Assembly (NCBI GenBank): GCA_020086605.1
Contig: JACBWW010000021.1
Span: 6,455,924-6,519,923 of the forward strand
DNA from: Lanius collurio
Taxonomy: Eukaryota; Chordata; Aves; Passeriformes; Laniidae
Direction of reading: 5' to 3'
DNA length: 64,000 bases
Shown: positions 31,800 through 42,025 of the stretch, piece by piece
How positions within the stretch are numbered: position 1 is the stretch's first letter
Layout of the letters: each line of letters opens with the position of its first letter
Translations under genes and position numbers: made by a program
Notes under the pieces: generated by a model
What the model was told of the DNA's origin: nothing
The model's input: the letters and a program-made list of their open reading frames with translations, nothing else
Databases searched by the model: none

Positions 31800-32080
31800 G
31801 TCATGAAATCATGGAATGATTTGGGTGGGAAAGGACCTTAGAGCTTATCCAGTGCCACCCCCGCCATGACAGAAACACCTTCCACTGTCCCAGGGTGCTC
31901 CAAGCCCTGCCCAGCCTGGCCTGGGACACTTCCAGGGATCCAGGGGCAGCCACAGCTTCTCTGGGCACCCTGTGCCAGGGCCTCCTCCCCAAAGGGAGGA
32001 ACTCCTTCCCTATATCCCATCTATCCCTGCCATCTGGCAGTGGGAAGCCATTCCCTGTGTCCTGTCCCTCCAGACACCGT
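31800..32080 (-). mobile_element. CR1 LINE 3' end
   Basis: Reverse-strand tail from GAAATCATGGAATGATTTGG through CACAGCTTCTCTGGGCACC and CATCTGGCAGTGGGAAGCC to GTGTCCTGTCCCTCC. The reverse frame reads HRVPREAVAAPGSLEVSQAR, a decayed ORF2 C-terminus. A short deletion removes CTCACAGGG-type bases near 31988. Confidence 0.96.
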
Positions 32081-32779
32081 AAAAAAGCCAAAGTTGCCTT
32101 TCCTTTTCTCTCCAGGTTTTCTTGGAGCTGCCAGGTGCTGTCACCTTGTGCTGTCCCGTTGGAGCCAGATCCTGGCTGGATCCATCCCCTCCAGGCAGCT
32201 GCAGTCGATAATCACCGGTGTTGGTGGGGAGCCCTTGGTTATCAATGCTGCTTTCCAGGGCTGATGAACTTCCCATGCCTGGCTGCTCCAAATCCCACAT
32301 TCCTGCCTTAACCTGGGCTGGGAGCACCAGGCCCCTGTCCCACGGGAGCCTGGGAGCTCTGCCCGAGCTGTCTCGCGTGTCCTGGAGCGTGGGAGGTGTT
32401 AGAGGAGAGCGATGGGATCCATCCCGCCAGCGCCGCCCCTCCCCTCCACCTGCCCTTGGCTGCGGGGAATTCTCTGGGAATTCACGTTTCAACAGCCAGG
32501 AGAGTTTGGGATATTAACACACAGTTCCTTGCCAGCGAAATTCCAGGTAGGTGTGCACTTGGTGGGGAGTGAGGACAGCCTGATTCATCGAGGATTCCTG
32601 CTAAATCCGCCGGAGATCCCGGGGACCTGGAAAACGCATTATGGAGCTGAACAGCACCTCTGCGGAGCCTGGAACAACACCAGCCCCCCTTTGCTGGCGT
32701 TCTGGCTGGATGGCAGAAAAGCCATCAAATTAGAATGAAAAGCCCCAAAAAGACCCAAATGGGCAAGAGCCCCAGCCTG
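32081..32779. other. Unique DNA without recognisable feature
   Basis: GC-moderate; no repeat or coding evidence. Confidence 0.45.
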
Positions 32780-33480
32780 GCTGTGCTGGCCGTGATTGTC
32801 ACACACGCCTCGTGTCATTGTCATCATCAAGCTGGGTTTGCTCCTGATTGGCTCCGAGGCAGAATCTATGGGGGCTGTCATGGAAGTTGTTTTTCCTTTT
32901 GGAATGAATAACTCTTGCGGTGAAGCTGACACGAAGCATAAATTTGTTAAATTACATAAACATTATTGCGACCCATAAAATTCAATGAATCCTCGTCGCC
33001 TGTTTACTCATGGCTGGCTTTGCTGTTTGCACAATGTAATTTAACGTGTCAATTTGCTCTCAAATAAAAAACATCTGGCCTTTTGACATGCCAAAAACAC
33101 TGCGGAGAGGATCTGAGAAGGGAGCTGAAAGCCCAGGCTTTACATAGCAGTTAGTGAGGGGCTCTTAAAAGGGAGCCAATATCATCCAGATCAATTGATG
33201 GCCTCTTGGCAAACCTCCTTCTGCAAACCCGGCAAGATTAGTAAATTTTATCCTAATTAAAATTAAGAAAAGCCACGGACGGCTGGCACGTGCTTTGCAA
33301 TTACATCTCCTGCCAATATTGACATCCACTCTATTGGATTTTTAAACAATCTTATTATTTTGTAATCACGAATAACAAGGAGAAAATTATACTTTTATAT
33401 GAGATTTTTTATTCTGGACGAGCTGTGCCGTCCCAGGAAATTAATTCCCCTCCCTAAGCCCCTTAGCTTGAGATTCTCCT
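32780..33480. promoter_or_regulatory. Strongest conserved-element candidate, about 700 bp
   Basis: A long repeat-free AT-rich run: GTTAAATTACATAAACATTA, GCACAATGTAATTTAACGTG, TTTTGACATGCCAAAAAC, the perfect palindrome ATCAATTGAT at 33190-33199, CCTAATTAAAATTAAG, GGCACGTGCTTTGCAATTAC and CAATCTTATTATTTTGTAATC. It combines homeodomain-type, E-box and NFI-like (TGCCAA, TTGGC) words. Its length and uniform composition are the best in the window. Confidence 0.52.
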
Positions 33481-34054
33481 GAAAATCTCAGACTTTGGGA
33501 GTGGGGCTCGCCGGAGCGGCCCGGCCCCGCAGCCCCACGCTAAGGCCCTTAAATCCCAGCTTAATCCCTAATAAACCGTAATTCCTCTGGCTCCCCCAGA
33601 CACACACGGGCAGCGCTGACCTAAATAAGGGGAGCGAGGAGCCGCATGTGGCAGCGAGCCCTGCGTGTCCCCGCCGAGGGATGGAGCCGCTCCTGATTTG
33701 CATGGGAGACACTTGGAGTAATTATGGATTAGGGAACGAAGCCAATCGGCTGCAGAGATTACAGGGGCCACATCCCATAGGAGCTGCACGGCGTTGCCTG
33801 GTCCTGGCCGGCTCTGGGAAGAGCAGAGTCCCCGCTCCCGCGGATCCAGACGCCGCTGGAAGAGGAGCAGCGCCGGGCCAGCCGTCGGCTCATGGGGTAA
33901 TTACAAACCCTCTGGAAAAATCCGAGCAGATCCCCGCCATGAAATCAGGAGGTTACAGCGAGTTCAGGCCTTGCTTTAATTAAGGGAGAGACATCTCTTC
34001 CTTTAGGGAACGCTGAGCTCACGTTCCAGCTGATAGGAAAGATTTCCCATATTG
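33481..34054. promoter_or_regulatory. CpG-rich then mixed flank with small TAAT patches
   Basis: CpG-rich at 33505-33545, then TGATTTGCATGGG (perfect octamer ATTTGCAT at 33696-33703), GAGTAATTATGGATTAGGG and CTTTAATTAAGGGAG near 33973. It may be an extension of the 32780-33480 element. Confidence 0.33.
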
Positions 34055-34310
34055 TCAGTGAGGCTTGGACACATTTGTGCGTAAATAAATTGGGATTTCT
34101 CTTCCCCTGCCAGGAGAACTCGCAATGTTTGCTTTGAAAGTCTGTGGGACTGGCAGTGGTTTTGCTCTAATCAAGTTCTTGGCATTTTCTAGGGGCTCAT
34201 AATGGGACTCAAGTAGTTGCACATTTTCTGTAATTGGACTCAAGTAATTGCACATTTCTCTAAATGATTAATGAACAGAATTAAAAAGTTTGAAAAAAGT
34301 CGCCTGTGAC
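34055..34310. promoter_or_regulatory. AT-rich island with 31-bp phased duplication
   Basis: GGACTCAAGTARTTGCACATTT occurs at 34205 and again at 34236, 31 bp apart, with two differences. Each copy carries a CAAGTA and a TTGCACA word. Flanks add GCGTAAATAAATTGGG and AAATGATTAATGAAC. Confidence 0.45.
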
Positions 34311-34950
34311 ACTGGAGAAATGGGAACGGCGGCGGGGCTGGGGGAGAGAGGCTCTTACACAAATATTTATGGGCTGGAAGGGCGACGGCAGAGAGGATAA
34401 ATCCCACCAGGATGGAAGGGCTGCTCCAGCTGGGTCCCAAGGGGTGTAAGGCACAAAGCTGTGCAGGGATTATCGGCTCGGGATATCAGAGAGATAACAC
34501 ATGGCAGGGGTGGCTCCTGCCAAGCCCCAGCTGATCGTTTCTTGCAGGAGATAAAAGGAAATAAATCAGTTCCAGGACATGGATTGGTGGGGGGTTTTCA
34601 CTGAGTTGTTCCTACAGGATGATTCCTGCTTTTTTTCCCACCCAGGGAGCAGCGGCTCCTGTTATTTCCAGTAAAGTATGGCGTTTGATGGGAGCACTGG
34701 GAGCACGTGGTGCAGATCACTGGGTTTGGAGCTGTCTGAAGGGCAAGGAAAAAAGAGCCATGGACACCCTTGTGGAAAACCTGACTGCAAACATGGTCAG
34801 GAGCTGGAACTGCCCGCTCCAGCTTCCAGTTGGGAAGCACTCACACCTCTGTGACATTGTCTGTGCTGCATGGAGAGATCCCCCAGATCCCAGGGATGGC
34901 CACATGTAGGGGGCTGAGGCACAGGGGGATTCAAAGGGAAGAAGTGCAGC
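34311..34950. other. Unique DNA without recognisable feature
   Basis: Mixed composition with small AT patches. No repeat or gene seen. Confidence 0.4.
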
Positions 34951-35010
34951 CTTCTGCATCCAGGGCTTGGCTCCTGCACCCATCTGTATCCAGGGCTTGG
35001 CTCCTGCACC
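34951..35010. repeat. 30-bp tandem duplication
   Basis: Units 34951-34980 and 34981-35010 share CAGGGCTTGGCTCCTGCACC and differ only in the first bases. Confidence 0.9.
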
Positions 35011-35221
35011 TGTCTCAGCACCTGCCAGGCCAGCACCAACCTGCTCTGCACCCAACCCGTCTGCCACCTCCGTGTCACTTCGCCTTCACACCACTGTCAC
35101 TTTGTCACCACCTCCCGTCACACCAGGGAGGGGACGTGACCACCCCAACAGCTTGAGAGGTGTTAAAGCTCCTCCTGTGCCAGGGCATGTGTGTGGAGAT
35201 CAAACCAGTGCAGGAGCACGT

Positions 35222-35360
35222 GGTTCCAGCATGAGAAGGATGTGGAGACACTGGAGCAATTCCAGAGGGCCCTGGGCTGCTCTGAGGGCTGCAGCCCCTC
35301 TGGAGCCAGGCTGGGAATGCTGGGGTGTTCAGCTGGAGAAGGGAAGGCTGCAGGGTGATG
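35222..35360 (+). mobile_element. CR1 LINE upstream fragment lacking the 3' half
   Basis: TTCCAGCATGAGAAGGATGTG, CCCTCTGGAGCCAGGCTGGG and TGTTCAGCTGGAGAAGGGAAG match the part of the copy at 36742-37246 near its start. The rest is absent, so a deletion removed its 3' side. Confidence 0.85.
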
Positions 35361-36092
35361 GAGGCCAATAACGCCCGGCTGGAGCAGGAGCTGCCCTTCC
35401 CCAGCCCAGTGTTCAGGCTCCCCATTAAACCCAGGGCCCAGCACATTCCTGCTGCTTCCAAACCCTGCTCCCTGAGGGATGGGCTGTTGCTTCAGGCCAG
35501 GTTTGCCGAATCCAAAGAGATTGCAGGAGGTGCCCGGAGAGCATGAGCCAAGGCCAGGACTGTGCTGAGCTGATAACGAGCCCTGAGCCCAGACTAAACA
35601 CAGAGGGGCTGCTGGCCCCTTCCCGGGCAGATCCTGGCTGCTGCTTCACAGGGATTGGGGTTTTGCCCGGTGCTCCCTGCACATTCCTGAATGTTGGGGC
35701 AGACTGGGGGAATCTGCTTGGCTCATACAGAGATCCCAAGCAGTGTCCCAGGGCACCCAGCCTCCCAAATTCCCCTCACTGGGTGAAGGTCCCGCCTCGT
35801 CTCTGCACGGTGGTGCCGTCCTGTTGGGAATGATGTCATTGCCACGCTGGCTTTGGCACTGGCTGCTTGGCCAGGCCTGCTGGCCCAGGGACAAAGGGAG
35901 GATGGTCTGGGCACATAGAGATGGCCAGATGGGATCACAGAGTGCCAGGGAAGGTGCAGGTTTTGAGCTCTTTTTGTGGCCCTTTTCTGCTACAAATCTG
36001 CATCCTGCCAGATCCCCTGGTGCTGGAATGGCACAGGGATGCAAAAGAAGGCTCCAAGCACTGGAAGGCCTTGGCATGGTGTAAGTCATCCC
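35361..36092. other. Unique DNA without recognisable feature
   Basis: GC-moderate; no repeat or coding evidence. Confidence 0.45.
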
Positions 36093-36182
36093 AGAGTCAT
36101 GGAATCATGGAATGGTTTGGGTTAGAAGGGACACCTTCCACTATCCCAGGTTGCTCCAAACCTCATCCAGCCCAGCCTTGCT
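36093..36182 (-). mobile_element. CR1 LINE 3' tip with microhomology deletion
   Basis: GGAATCATGGAATGGTTTGG then GAAGGGACACCTTCCACT. In the intact copy at 21652-21905, AAGGGAC occurs twice 41 bp apart; here only one is left and the sequence between is gone. The upstream block ends at CAGCCCAGCC. Confidence 0.92.
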
Positions 36183-36575
36183 CCTTGGTCCCTCTTCATC
36201 ACTCTGTGGGAAAGCTGGGAGAAGCCCCCAACTCCATGTCTTCCCCGCTACCCACAGGAGTTGGTGTCCTCCAGAACTCCAAGCCAGGAGAAGACACTCC
36301 CAGAGCCCTCTGCTCCCACCACATCCCATGGCTTCCCTGCCCCAGCTGTGTGAGGCACTGGAGCAGTGTGGAAGGGAAGGGAAAACTGGGCTGGAGTATC
36401 TGTCCTGGTCTGAGCCAGCAAAACCAAATAACAGCAAAGCAGCAGCAGCACAAAATAGGATTTATAATACCCTCAGCTTTCCTCTCCAATTTCAGCTGTG
36501 AAGATGAATGTTTGCTGCGCTCTTATTCATTTATCCATTATTTTTCCTATCTCCTGAGGGACACTGCACTTCCCA
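36183..36575. other. Unique DNA with AT-leaning end
   Basis: 36420-36560 includes ACCAAATAACAGC, AGGATTTATAATACCC and TCATTTATCCATTATTTTTCC, a weak candidate element beside the (CA)n tract. Confidence 0.35.

Positions 36576-36624
<49 letters not shown>
36576..36624. repeat. (CA)n microsatellite
   Basis: About 21 uninterrupted AC units (36582-36623), preceded by an interrupted ACACAT. The longest perfect dinucleotide repeat seen; likely length-polymorphic. Confidence 0.98.
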
Positions 36625-36627
<3 letters not shown>

Positions 36628-36741
36628 CATTTGCTTCCCGTCCTAAAATCCCACCAGTTCTGCTCCTGAACATTCCCGTGTCCTTATGTAATGATCTGTC
36701 CCTGGGCAGTAGGGAAGGGAGAGGATTCTGCCCTTCTGCCC

Positions 36742-37246
36742 TGCTCAGCTGAGACCCCACCTGCAGAGCTACTCTAGCCCTGGGGTCCAACATCAGATGT
36801 GGAGCTGCTGGAGAGAATCCAGAGGAGGCCATGGAGCTGCTCCAGGGGCTGGGGCCCCTTTGCTCTGGAGCCAGGCTGGGAGAGCTGGGGGTGTTCACCT
36901 GGAGAAGAGAAAGTTCCAGGGAGAGTTCAGAGCCCCTTGCAGGGCCTAAAGGGGCTCCGGGAGAGCTGGTGAGGGATTGGGATAAGGGATGGAGGGATAG
37001 GACCCAAGGAATGTCTTCCCACTGATGCAGGTAATACTGGGAATTGCTCCTGTGAGGAGGGTGAGGCCCTGGCACAGGCTGCCCAGAGAAGCTGTGGCTG
37101 CCCCTGCATCCCTGGAAGTGTCCAAGGCCAGGCTGGACAGGGCTTGGAGCAGGCTGGGACAGTGGGAGGTGTCCCTGCCCATGGCAGGGGTGGAACAGGC
37201 TGGGTTTTAAGGTCCTTCCCAACCCAAACCATTCCATGATTCATCC
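36742..37246 (+). mobile_element. CR1 LINE 3' end, 505 bp, most complete plus-strand copy
   Basis: Runs from GAGACCCCACCTGCAGAGC through GGTGTTCACCTGGAGAAG, GGCCTAAAGGGGCTCCGGG and GGCTGCCCAGAGAAGCTGTG to ATTCCATGATTCATCC. A short stretch around 37020-37050 (GATGCAGGTAATACTGG) is altered relative to the CTGCCAGAGGGCAGGG of other copies; a similar change (GACACAGGCAATAATGG) appears in the copy at 58150-58462. Confidence 0.97.
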
Positions 37247-37489
37247 TGGGATCCCTAGAGACGCAATCCTGGCAGTGCAGGCTCCTGCCAGGTGAGTAAT
37301 TGCTCCGGAGTCCACAAAGCCACAGAGTTACTGGGAGATTTTGCTTGATTCTTGTGCTCAGGGGGTTGTGGCTCCCCGGGCAAAGGGCTACCAGTCCCGC
37401 GGGCATGGGAATGAGGACAGGGCCCCCCAGGAATATCCATGCCACGGCACGGGCACCCTGCTCCACACGGAACCCCTGCGAGCGGCCGC

Positions 37490-37685
37490 TCGCTGCCGGG
37501 GCGATAAAGCGTGGGTAATGTTGTGTTGCAAAAGGAACAATGAATGTAAATGAGTTGGAGAGGGTTTATTATTAAAGGCAAGATTGATGGTTCAGCTCTC
37601 TGGTGTGGGAAAAGCTGCTGTCCTTATTAAATGTAATTATCTGCAGCGCTAATAAAAGCCTACACATTTCCCCGGGTCAGGCTGC
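37490..37685. promoter_or_regulatory. AT-rich island, candidate conserved element
   Basis: GGGTAATGTTGTGTTGC, GGAACAATGAATGTAAATGAG, GGTTTATTATTAAAGGC and CCTTATTAAATGTAATTATC, with a SOX-like AACAATG word. Repeat-free. Confidence 0.42.
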
Positions 37686-37734
37686 TCCCGCTTTCCCTGC
37701 GCTCCCAAACGCTAATCAGCAGCAGCTGGAAGAG

Positions 37735-38084
37735 CCTGGAGAGGAGTTCGGAGGAGATGCCCATCACACCGAGCGCTCGCTAATTGCTGCTCAAGGACGA
37801 ACGCGGGGCCGCCGGGGCGATGCTGCGCTGGCCGTGCGGGGAAAGGTCCCTGGCCGTGCTCTGAGCCCCGGAGAGCGGCTGGGACAGCGGGGGCGCCTCG
37901 GGACCCGGAGGCGGAGGAAGGAGAGGCTTTTCCCAGAACGCGGATGGGAATCGTCACCCCCGTGCCCTTGTGCAGGGTCCCCTCGGCCGCTCCCGTGCCC
38001 TGCTCGTCCTGCCTGGCCTCGGGATGCTGCCGGTGCAGTAACGAGCTGCTGACCTCAAAGGGATGAGAACAAAAGCCGGGATGC
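37735..38084. other. CpG-rich patch
   Basis: GAGCGCTCGCTAATTGC, CGAACGCGGGGCCGCCGGGGC and GGGGGCGCCTCGGGACC are CpG-dense. No coding evidence. Lies between two AT-rich islands, a possible promoter-like island. Confidence 0.4.
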
Positions 38085-38225
38085 GGAGGGGAGGAGGCTT
38101 CATCCCAAATGAGATGCTTCGCAGCGCTTTGATCTACTATTGTTTTAATTAATGCCTCTAATAAGAATGGGAGATTCTGGATAAAGGATCCCTGGATCAT
38201 CAATTTAATGAGCTTTCCCTTTGGA
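38085..38225. promoter_or_regulatory. AT-leaning island
   Basis: CTATTGTTTTAATTAATGCC, CTCTAATAAGAATGGG and CATCAATTTAATGAGC. Repeat-free and short. Confidence 0.35.
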
Positions 38226-39137
38226 GGAGGTGTGAGCGAGGCTGCTGGCCCAGCTCAGGAACTTCCCGGCAGCGGCAGCGCCGGCTCGGCCAGCCTGGGA
38301 AAGCTGCGGGAGCAGAGACAAAGGCTGGGAAAACAAATAACCCAAATAACCTTCTCCAGCTCTCCCGAAGGAAGCACAAAGCTGTGCAGCCTCCATAGCT
38401 TTCAGCCCGATCTCTCAGAGCTGCCAGAGGCTGGAGGAAAACCTCTGGGAGAACCAAAAGGACACTTTTGGGAGGGGGGGAAGGTCCAACCCCCGTGTGT
38501 TGGAGGGGAGAGGCTGAGCAGGGTCCCTCTCCCATGACCAGGTCCTGCAGCTTCATTGGGAGCTGTGGACACCTGGGCAGTGGGAGCCAGAGGGAGGATC
38601 CCTGGATGCACCCCCATGGATGCACGAGGGGTTCGATCGGGAATTCCCTGGGTCGAGAGATGTCCGTCAACCCCGAAGGATCTGAGCCGGGAGGGGCTGA
38701 GCTGAGCAGCAGATCCAGCAGAGGGAATTTTCTTGCATCGGATCCAGAGAAATTATCCTCCGAGGCCAAACCCTTTGGCCTTTCTTTCTCTTTTAAAGAA
38801 TTTGCCCCCCGTATTGTGCAACCCCTGCGCTGAGGTTGTGGGATGGGATCTGCTGGGAGGGCAAATTCCCCTGAAGGATCCACCCGGATGGCTGAGCTGT
38901 GCTCGCTGTCCAGCCCAGTGAAACCAGTACAGGCAGTGCTGCCGCTGCTGCGGGCAGGAGAAGCACTGGGAGCGCTCCCCTGGGATCCAGCTCTCCAGGG
39001 AACACGGGACACACTGACTGGCTCCCCTGCACGAATCTCGAATCTCAGCAGATCGGCCCTTCCCCAGGTGCTGCTCTCCCCCACTTTTCCTGCAGATGCA
39101 GTGGGACAACATGGCTGAGCCTGGGGAGGCACTGGGA
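38226..39137. other. Unique GC-rich DNA; longest open frame is not a gene
   Basis: The reverse strand stays open from 39273 to 38200 (357 codons), the longest frame in the window. The amino-acid content is serine/proline/glycine-rich without domains, both other reverse frames are also partly open, and the frame runs straight through the AT island and the 19-bp repeat. I see no reason to call a gene. Confidence 0.6.
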
Positions 39138-39194
39138 ACCTGCAAATCTGGGAAAAACCTACAAATCCAGGAAAGACCTGCAAATTCGGGCAAA
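39138..39194. repeat. 19-bp tandem repeat, three copies
   Basis: ACCTGCAAATCTGGGAAAA-like units start at 39138, 39157 and 39176. The third has mutations near its end. Confidence 0.88.
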
Positions 39195-39389
39195 TCCTTG
39201 GAAATCGCATCCATCCAAAGCAGGGCCTGGAACAGTGATGGGCAGAGCTGTGTGGAAGCTGAGCAGCCCCCACATGTTCACTTCTACTTTATGATTCCCT
39301 GGGGCTTCTCCCAGCTAAAATGTCTGGAGGTGCTCCCAGACAGGCGCTGGGGAGAGGGGAGTACCAGTCACCCTGAGGGGCGCCAGGAG

Positions 39390-39450
39390 TCACCATTCTG
39401 ACCCTCATTAATTAATGGAATAATTCCTATTACAAGTCTCCTGATTGCAC
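39390..39450. promoter_or_regulatory. TAAT-rich patch with 12-bp perfect palindrome
   Basis: CATTAATTAATG at 39406-39417 is a perfect palindrome formed by overlapping homeodomain cores, followed by GGAATAATTCCTATTAC. The flanks are GC-rich. Confidence 0.4.
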
Positions 39451-40600
39451 AGGTTGTGGCCCTGGGATCGACAGACTGACAAACAGCCCCCAGCTCACCC
39501 CAATCCCGTTCTGTGCCCATCCCTGCTCCTCCAGCGAGTGCCAGGGCTGCTGGCAGCAGGATGGAACACACACCCCAGGCTCCCGCTGACCCCACAGACC
39601 TCTCCCTTCCCAGGCAGTGTTTTCCAAGCTGAGCCCGGTGATTTCCCTCGCTGGGAAATCACAGAGCACCGAGGCGGCTGCTGTGCCATGGATCCTGTGG
39701 GCAGGGTGGGGATTCCAGCTGGAGAAGCTTTGCTTCCAGTTTTGCCTGACCAAGGAGTAAATGGAGGGAATTTTCCCCCCTGTGTCTGGATGTAATTTCA
39801 GGGTGGGAAGTTGTCATTTTTCTGCTGGCAGCATTGGCTGTCAGTTCCCAGGGATGTCAGCAGAAGCCGCAGGACTGGGGCCAGCTCCCATCAGAGCCAG
39901 TGGAAATGGATTTCTGCCTCCCACAGTCCTCACCAGGGATGGATTGGGCTGTGCTGCTGCTCCAAAACCTGGGGCGAATCCAGGGTGCTCCAAAAATAAT
40001 TGTCATTAACAGCAAGGCCTGGCACAGGCGGCCTCAGCTCCTCCCCACCTAGCAGAGCCTTTAACCTGCCCTGGTTAACCAGCATCACTCTGGGATGGAA
40101 CCTGAGGCACCTCTGTGATCCCAGAGGTGGCCACACATCCCACAGAGCTGGCACTGGCCAGGTCAGGATGTCCCCACAGAACAGAAGCCTTTCTCCCCCA
40201 GAAATGGAGATTCTCATCCCACAGTGCCTGGTGGCTTTTCCAAAACCTCTCTTCCCAGAAACACCCAGTCCCCAGCCACCTCCCTGGACACCCCTCTGAC
40301 CATTTGGCCCAGTGTCTCAAGGTGACATAAATCTCTCTCTGAGGGTGACAAAGGCATAGCCTTGCCCCCAGCTGGGCTTTTTGTGTCGGCAGGGATGAAA
40401 CAGGGAGAGGTGGGAATTTCCTCTGTGCCCTGCTGGGTGTTCTGGGGGCTGGAATTGCTGCAGAGCACAGGAGCAGAGGCTGCTGAGCTGCCTCCATCCC
40501 CCGGCAGCTCCTGGCCTTGGCAGGGAATGCCGGGCTGAGCTAATAGTTATAAAAAACCCAATTCCTTCTGGCACCTTCCTCCCCTGCAGACCAGGCAGGA
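39451..40600. other. Unique DNA, no gene seen
   Basis: Over 1.1 kb of mixed composition. GCTAATAGTTATAAAAAACCC near 40538 is the only AT contrast. Confidence 0.45.
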
Positions 40601-40895
40601 AAGCTGATTTCTTTTGCAGTTTCATTTACTCAGAGCTGAAAGATTCCTGTCCAGGGCTGGCTCCCCTGTCCTCCAGCCAGTTAGAGCACAATCCTGCCTA
40701 AATTGTCTTTTTGATAACTGTTCTGGCTGCGAGAACAGAGCTTCCTGTGGGGAATTCACACAGGGCTGCCTCCCGCTCCCCCCATCCTTCATATTGCAAT
40801 ATTGCTCTTTACCCAGCAGAAGAGATTCCTAATCGGCTCCACAGAAAGCAATAAAGCCTTTGCAACACTTCATTGGCTCTGACATTTAAGGCAGG
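40601..40895. promoter_or_regulatory. Weak AT-leaning island
   Basis: CAGTTTCATTTACTCAGAGC, CCTAAATTGTCTTTTTGATAA and CATATTGCAATATTGCTC. The last contains ATATTGCAATAT, a perfect 12-bp palindrome at about 40792-40803 with a C/EBP-like TTGCAA core. Confidence 0.33.
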
Positions 40896-40980
40896 CGGCA
40901 GCAGAGCAGTGGCAGGAAGGGACTTCCCGGCCAGGGCTGGGGATGGGTGCTGGGTGCTGCAGGGAGATGGGTGCTGGGAC

Positions 40981-41290
40981 CTTGTGGGGCATCTCCCTGG
41001 TTTATGGGGAATCCCTTGGGCTTATAGGGCATTGCTCTGTCTGTCCTACAGGGCAGCATTCCAGTCCAGAGCATAATTCCACCTCATGGGGCATCGCTCT
41101 GCCTTGAGGGGTGTTGCTCGGTCTTTTTTTTGGGGTATCCCTGCAACTTATGGGGCATCACTCCATCCATCCATCCATCCATCCATCCATCCATCCATCC
41201 ATCCATCCATCCATCCATCCATCCATCCATTTTTAGGGCATCACTCCAAACCATGGGGCATCATCCATCCATCCACCCACCCATCTCAGG
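40981..41290. repeat. Degenerate minisatellite enclosing a (CCAT)n microsatellite
   Basis: Units of about 20-35 bp built on TTATGGGGCATCACTC-like words occur near 40981, 41001, 41020, 41083, 41104, 41131 and 41149, and again after the microsatellite near 41235 and 41253. The (CCAT) array seems to have grown inside one unit (ACTCCATCC). Confidence 0.75.
41162..41231 (+). repeat. (CCAT)n microsatellite, about 17 perfect units
   Basis: Seventy uninterrupted bases. It reads as an SIHP-type peptide repeat in one frame; no gene is implied. A second short run lies at 41261-41283. Confidence 0.98.
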
Positions 41291-41579
41291 GCACATCCCT
41301 CCCCCTGGGGTCATGTCCCTGGGCTGTCCATGGTCCCTGCCCCACCCCACGGCACCCCCATCCCAGGCAGCCCCTCCCCACACCAGCCCCACGTGTTTCC
41401 CTGCAGTTCCTCCATGAGCTCCATTATCCTACCCAGCTCTCCCTGCCTCGGGAGCGCTCCGTGGGCTGCAGGCCCTGCCCCAGCTGGAACGGCTCAGTTT
41501 TATGAGCCTGGGAGTGCAGACGGAACCGTTCCCTACAAGCCCTGGGAGGATTTCAGCTGGAGCAGGAGCAGCGTGCTGA
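41291..41579. other. Unique GC-rich DNA
   Basis: No repeat or coding evidence. Confidence 0.4.
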
Positions 41580-42025
41580 GCATCCTGGCACGGTGCCGCC
41601 GCTCCTATAAAGCGTCATGTTTCCAAATGGGTAATTACTGCACTGGGATTTATGCAGTACTTCCTCTAAGTGGTTGTGTGGGCTGCCATTCCTCGATGAA
41701 TTAAAAAAAAAAAAAAAAAGAAAGACAAAAAAAATAGAGAAGAGAAAAAGCAGGATAAAAAATCCCCGGAGCCTGGTGCAGTGGTGGTGGCGAGGCGAGG
41801 GCAGCAATGAGCTTGGCGTGCTCTGCCCTTACCTGGCAATAATGGAAAAGTGCTCCTTCAATTGAGCTGTTCCATTCTTTTGCCCTGAGCTATGAGGAGT
41901 AGATTGGATGAAAATTATCAGGCTCCCTGTCTAGAATAAATATTCTTGCAATGGAGCAAGTCATAAATAAGCTGAGCGGCAATATCCTGGGTTATGAAGA
42001 TATAATTTCTGTCTTTAATGGCTGA
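41580..42025. promoter_or_regulatory. AT-rich island, candidate conserved element with A-run
   Basis: GGGTAATTACTGCACTGGG, then a 17-A run at 41703-41719 within purine-rich DNA to about 41760, then GGCAATAATGGAAAAGTGC and the inverted repeat AGAATA-AA-TATTCT at 41933-41946, followed by CTTGCAATGGAGCAAG, a second small inverted repeat. Repeat-free apart from the A-run. Confidence 0.43.

Noticed and set aside
38200..39273. 357-codon reverse open frame, the longest in the window
   Set aside because: Low-complexity Ser/Pro/Gly-rich composition without family motifs; crosses an AT island and a 19-bp repeat, and the other frames are also largely open.
41162..41231. CRISPR-like or coding tandem array
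   Set aside because: Pure tetranucleotide microsatellite; no spacers, no leader, no cas genes, and the genome is vertebrate.
41703..41760. A-run as the tail of a processed pseudogene
   Set aside because: No polyadenylation signal at the right distance, no gene-like sequence upstream, and no flanking target duplication that I could see.
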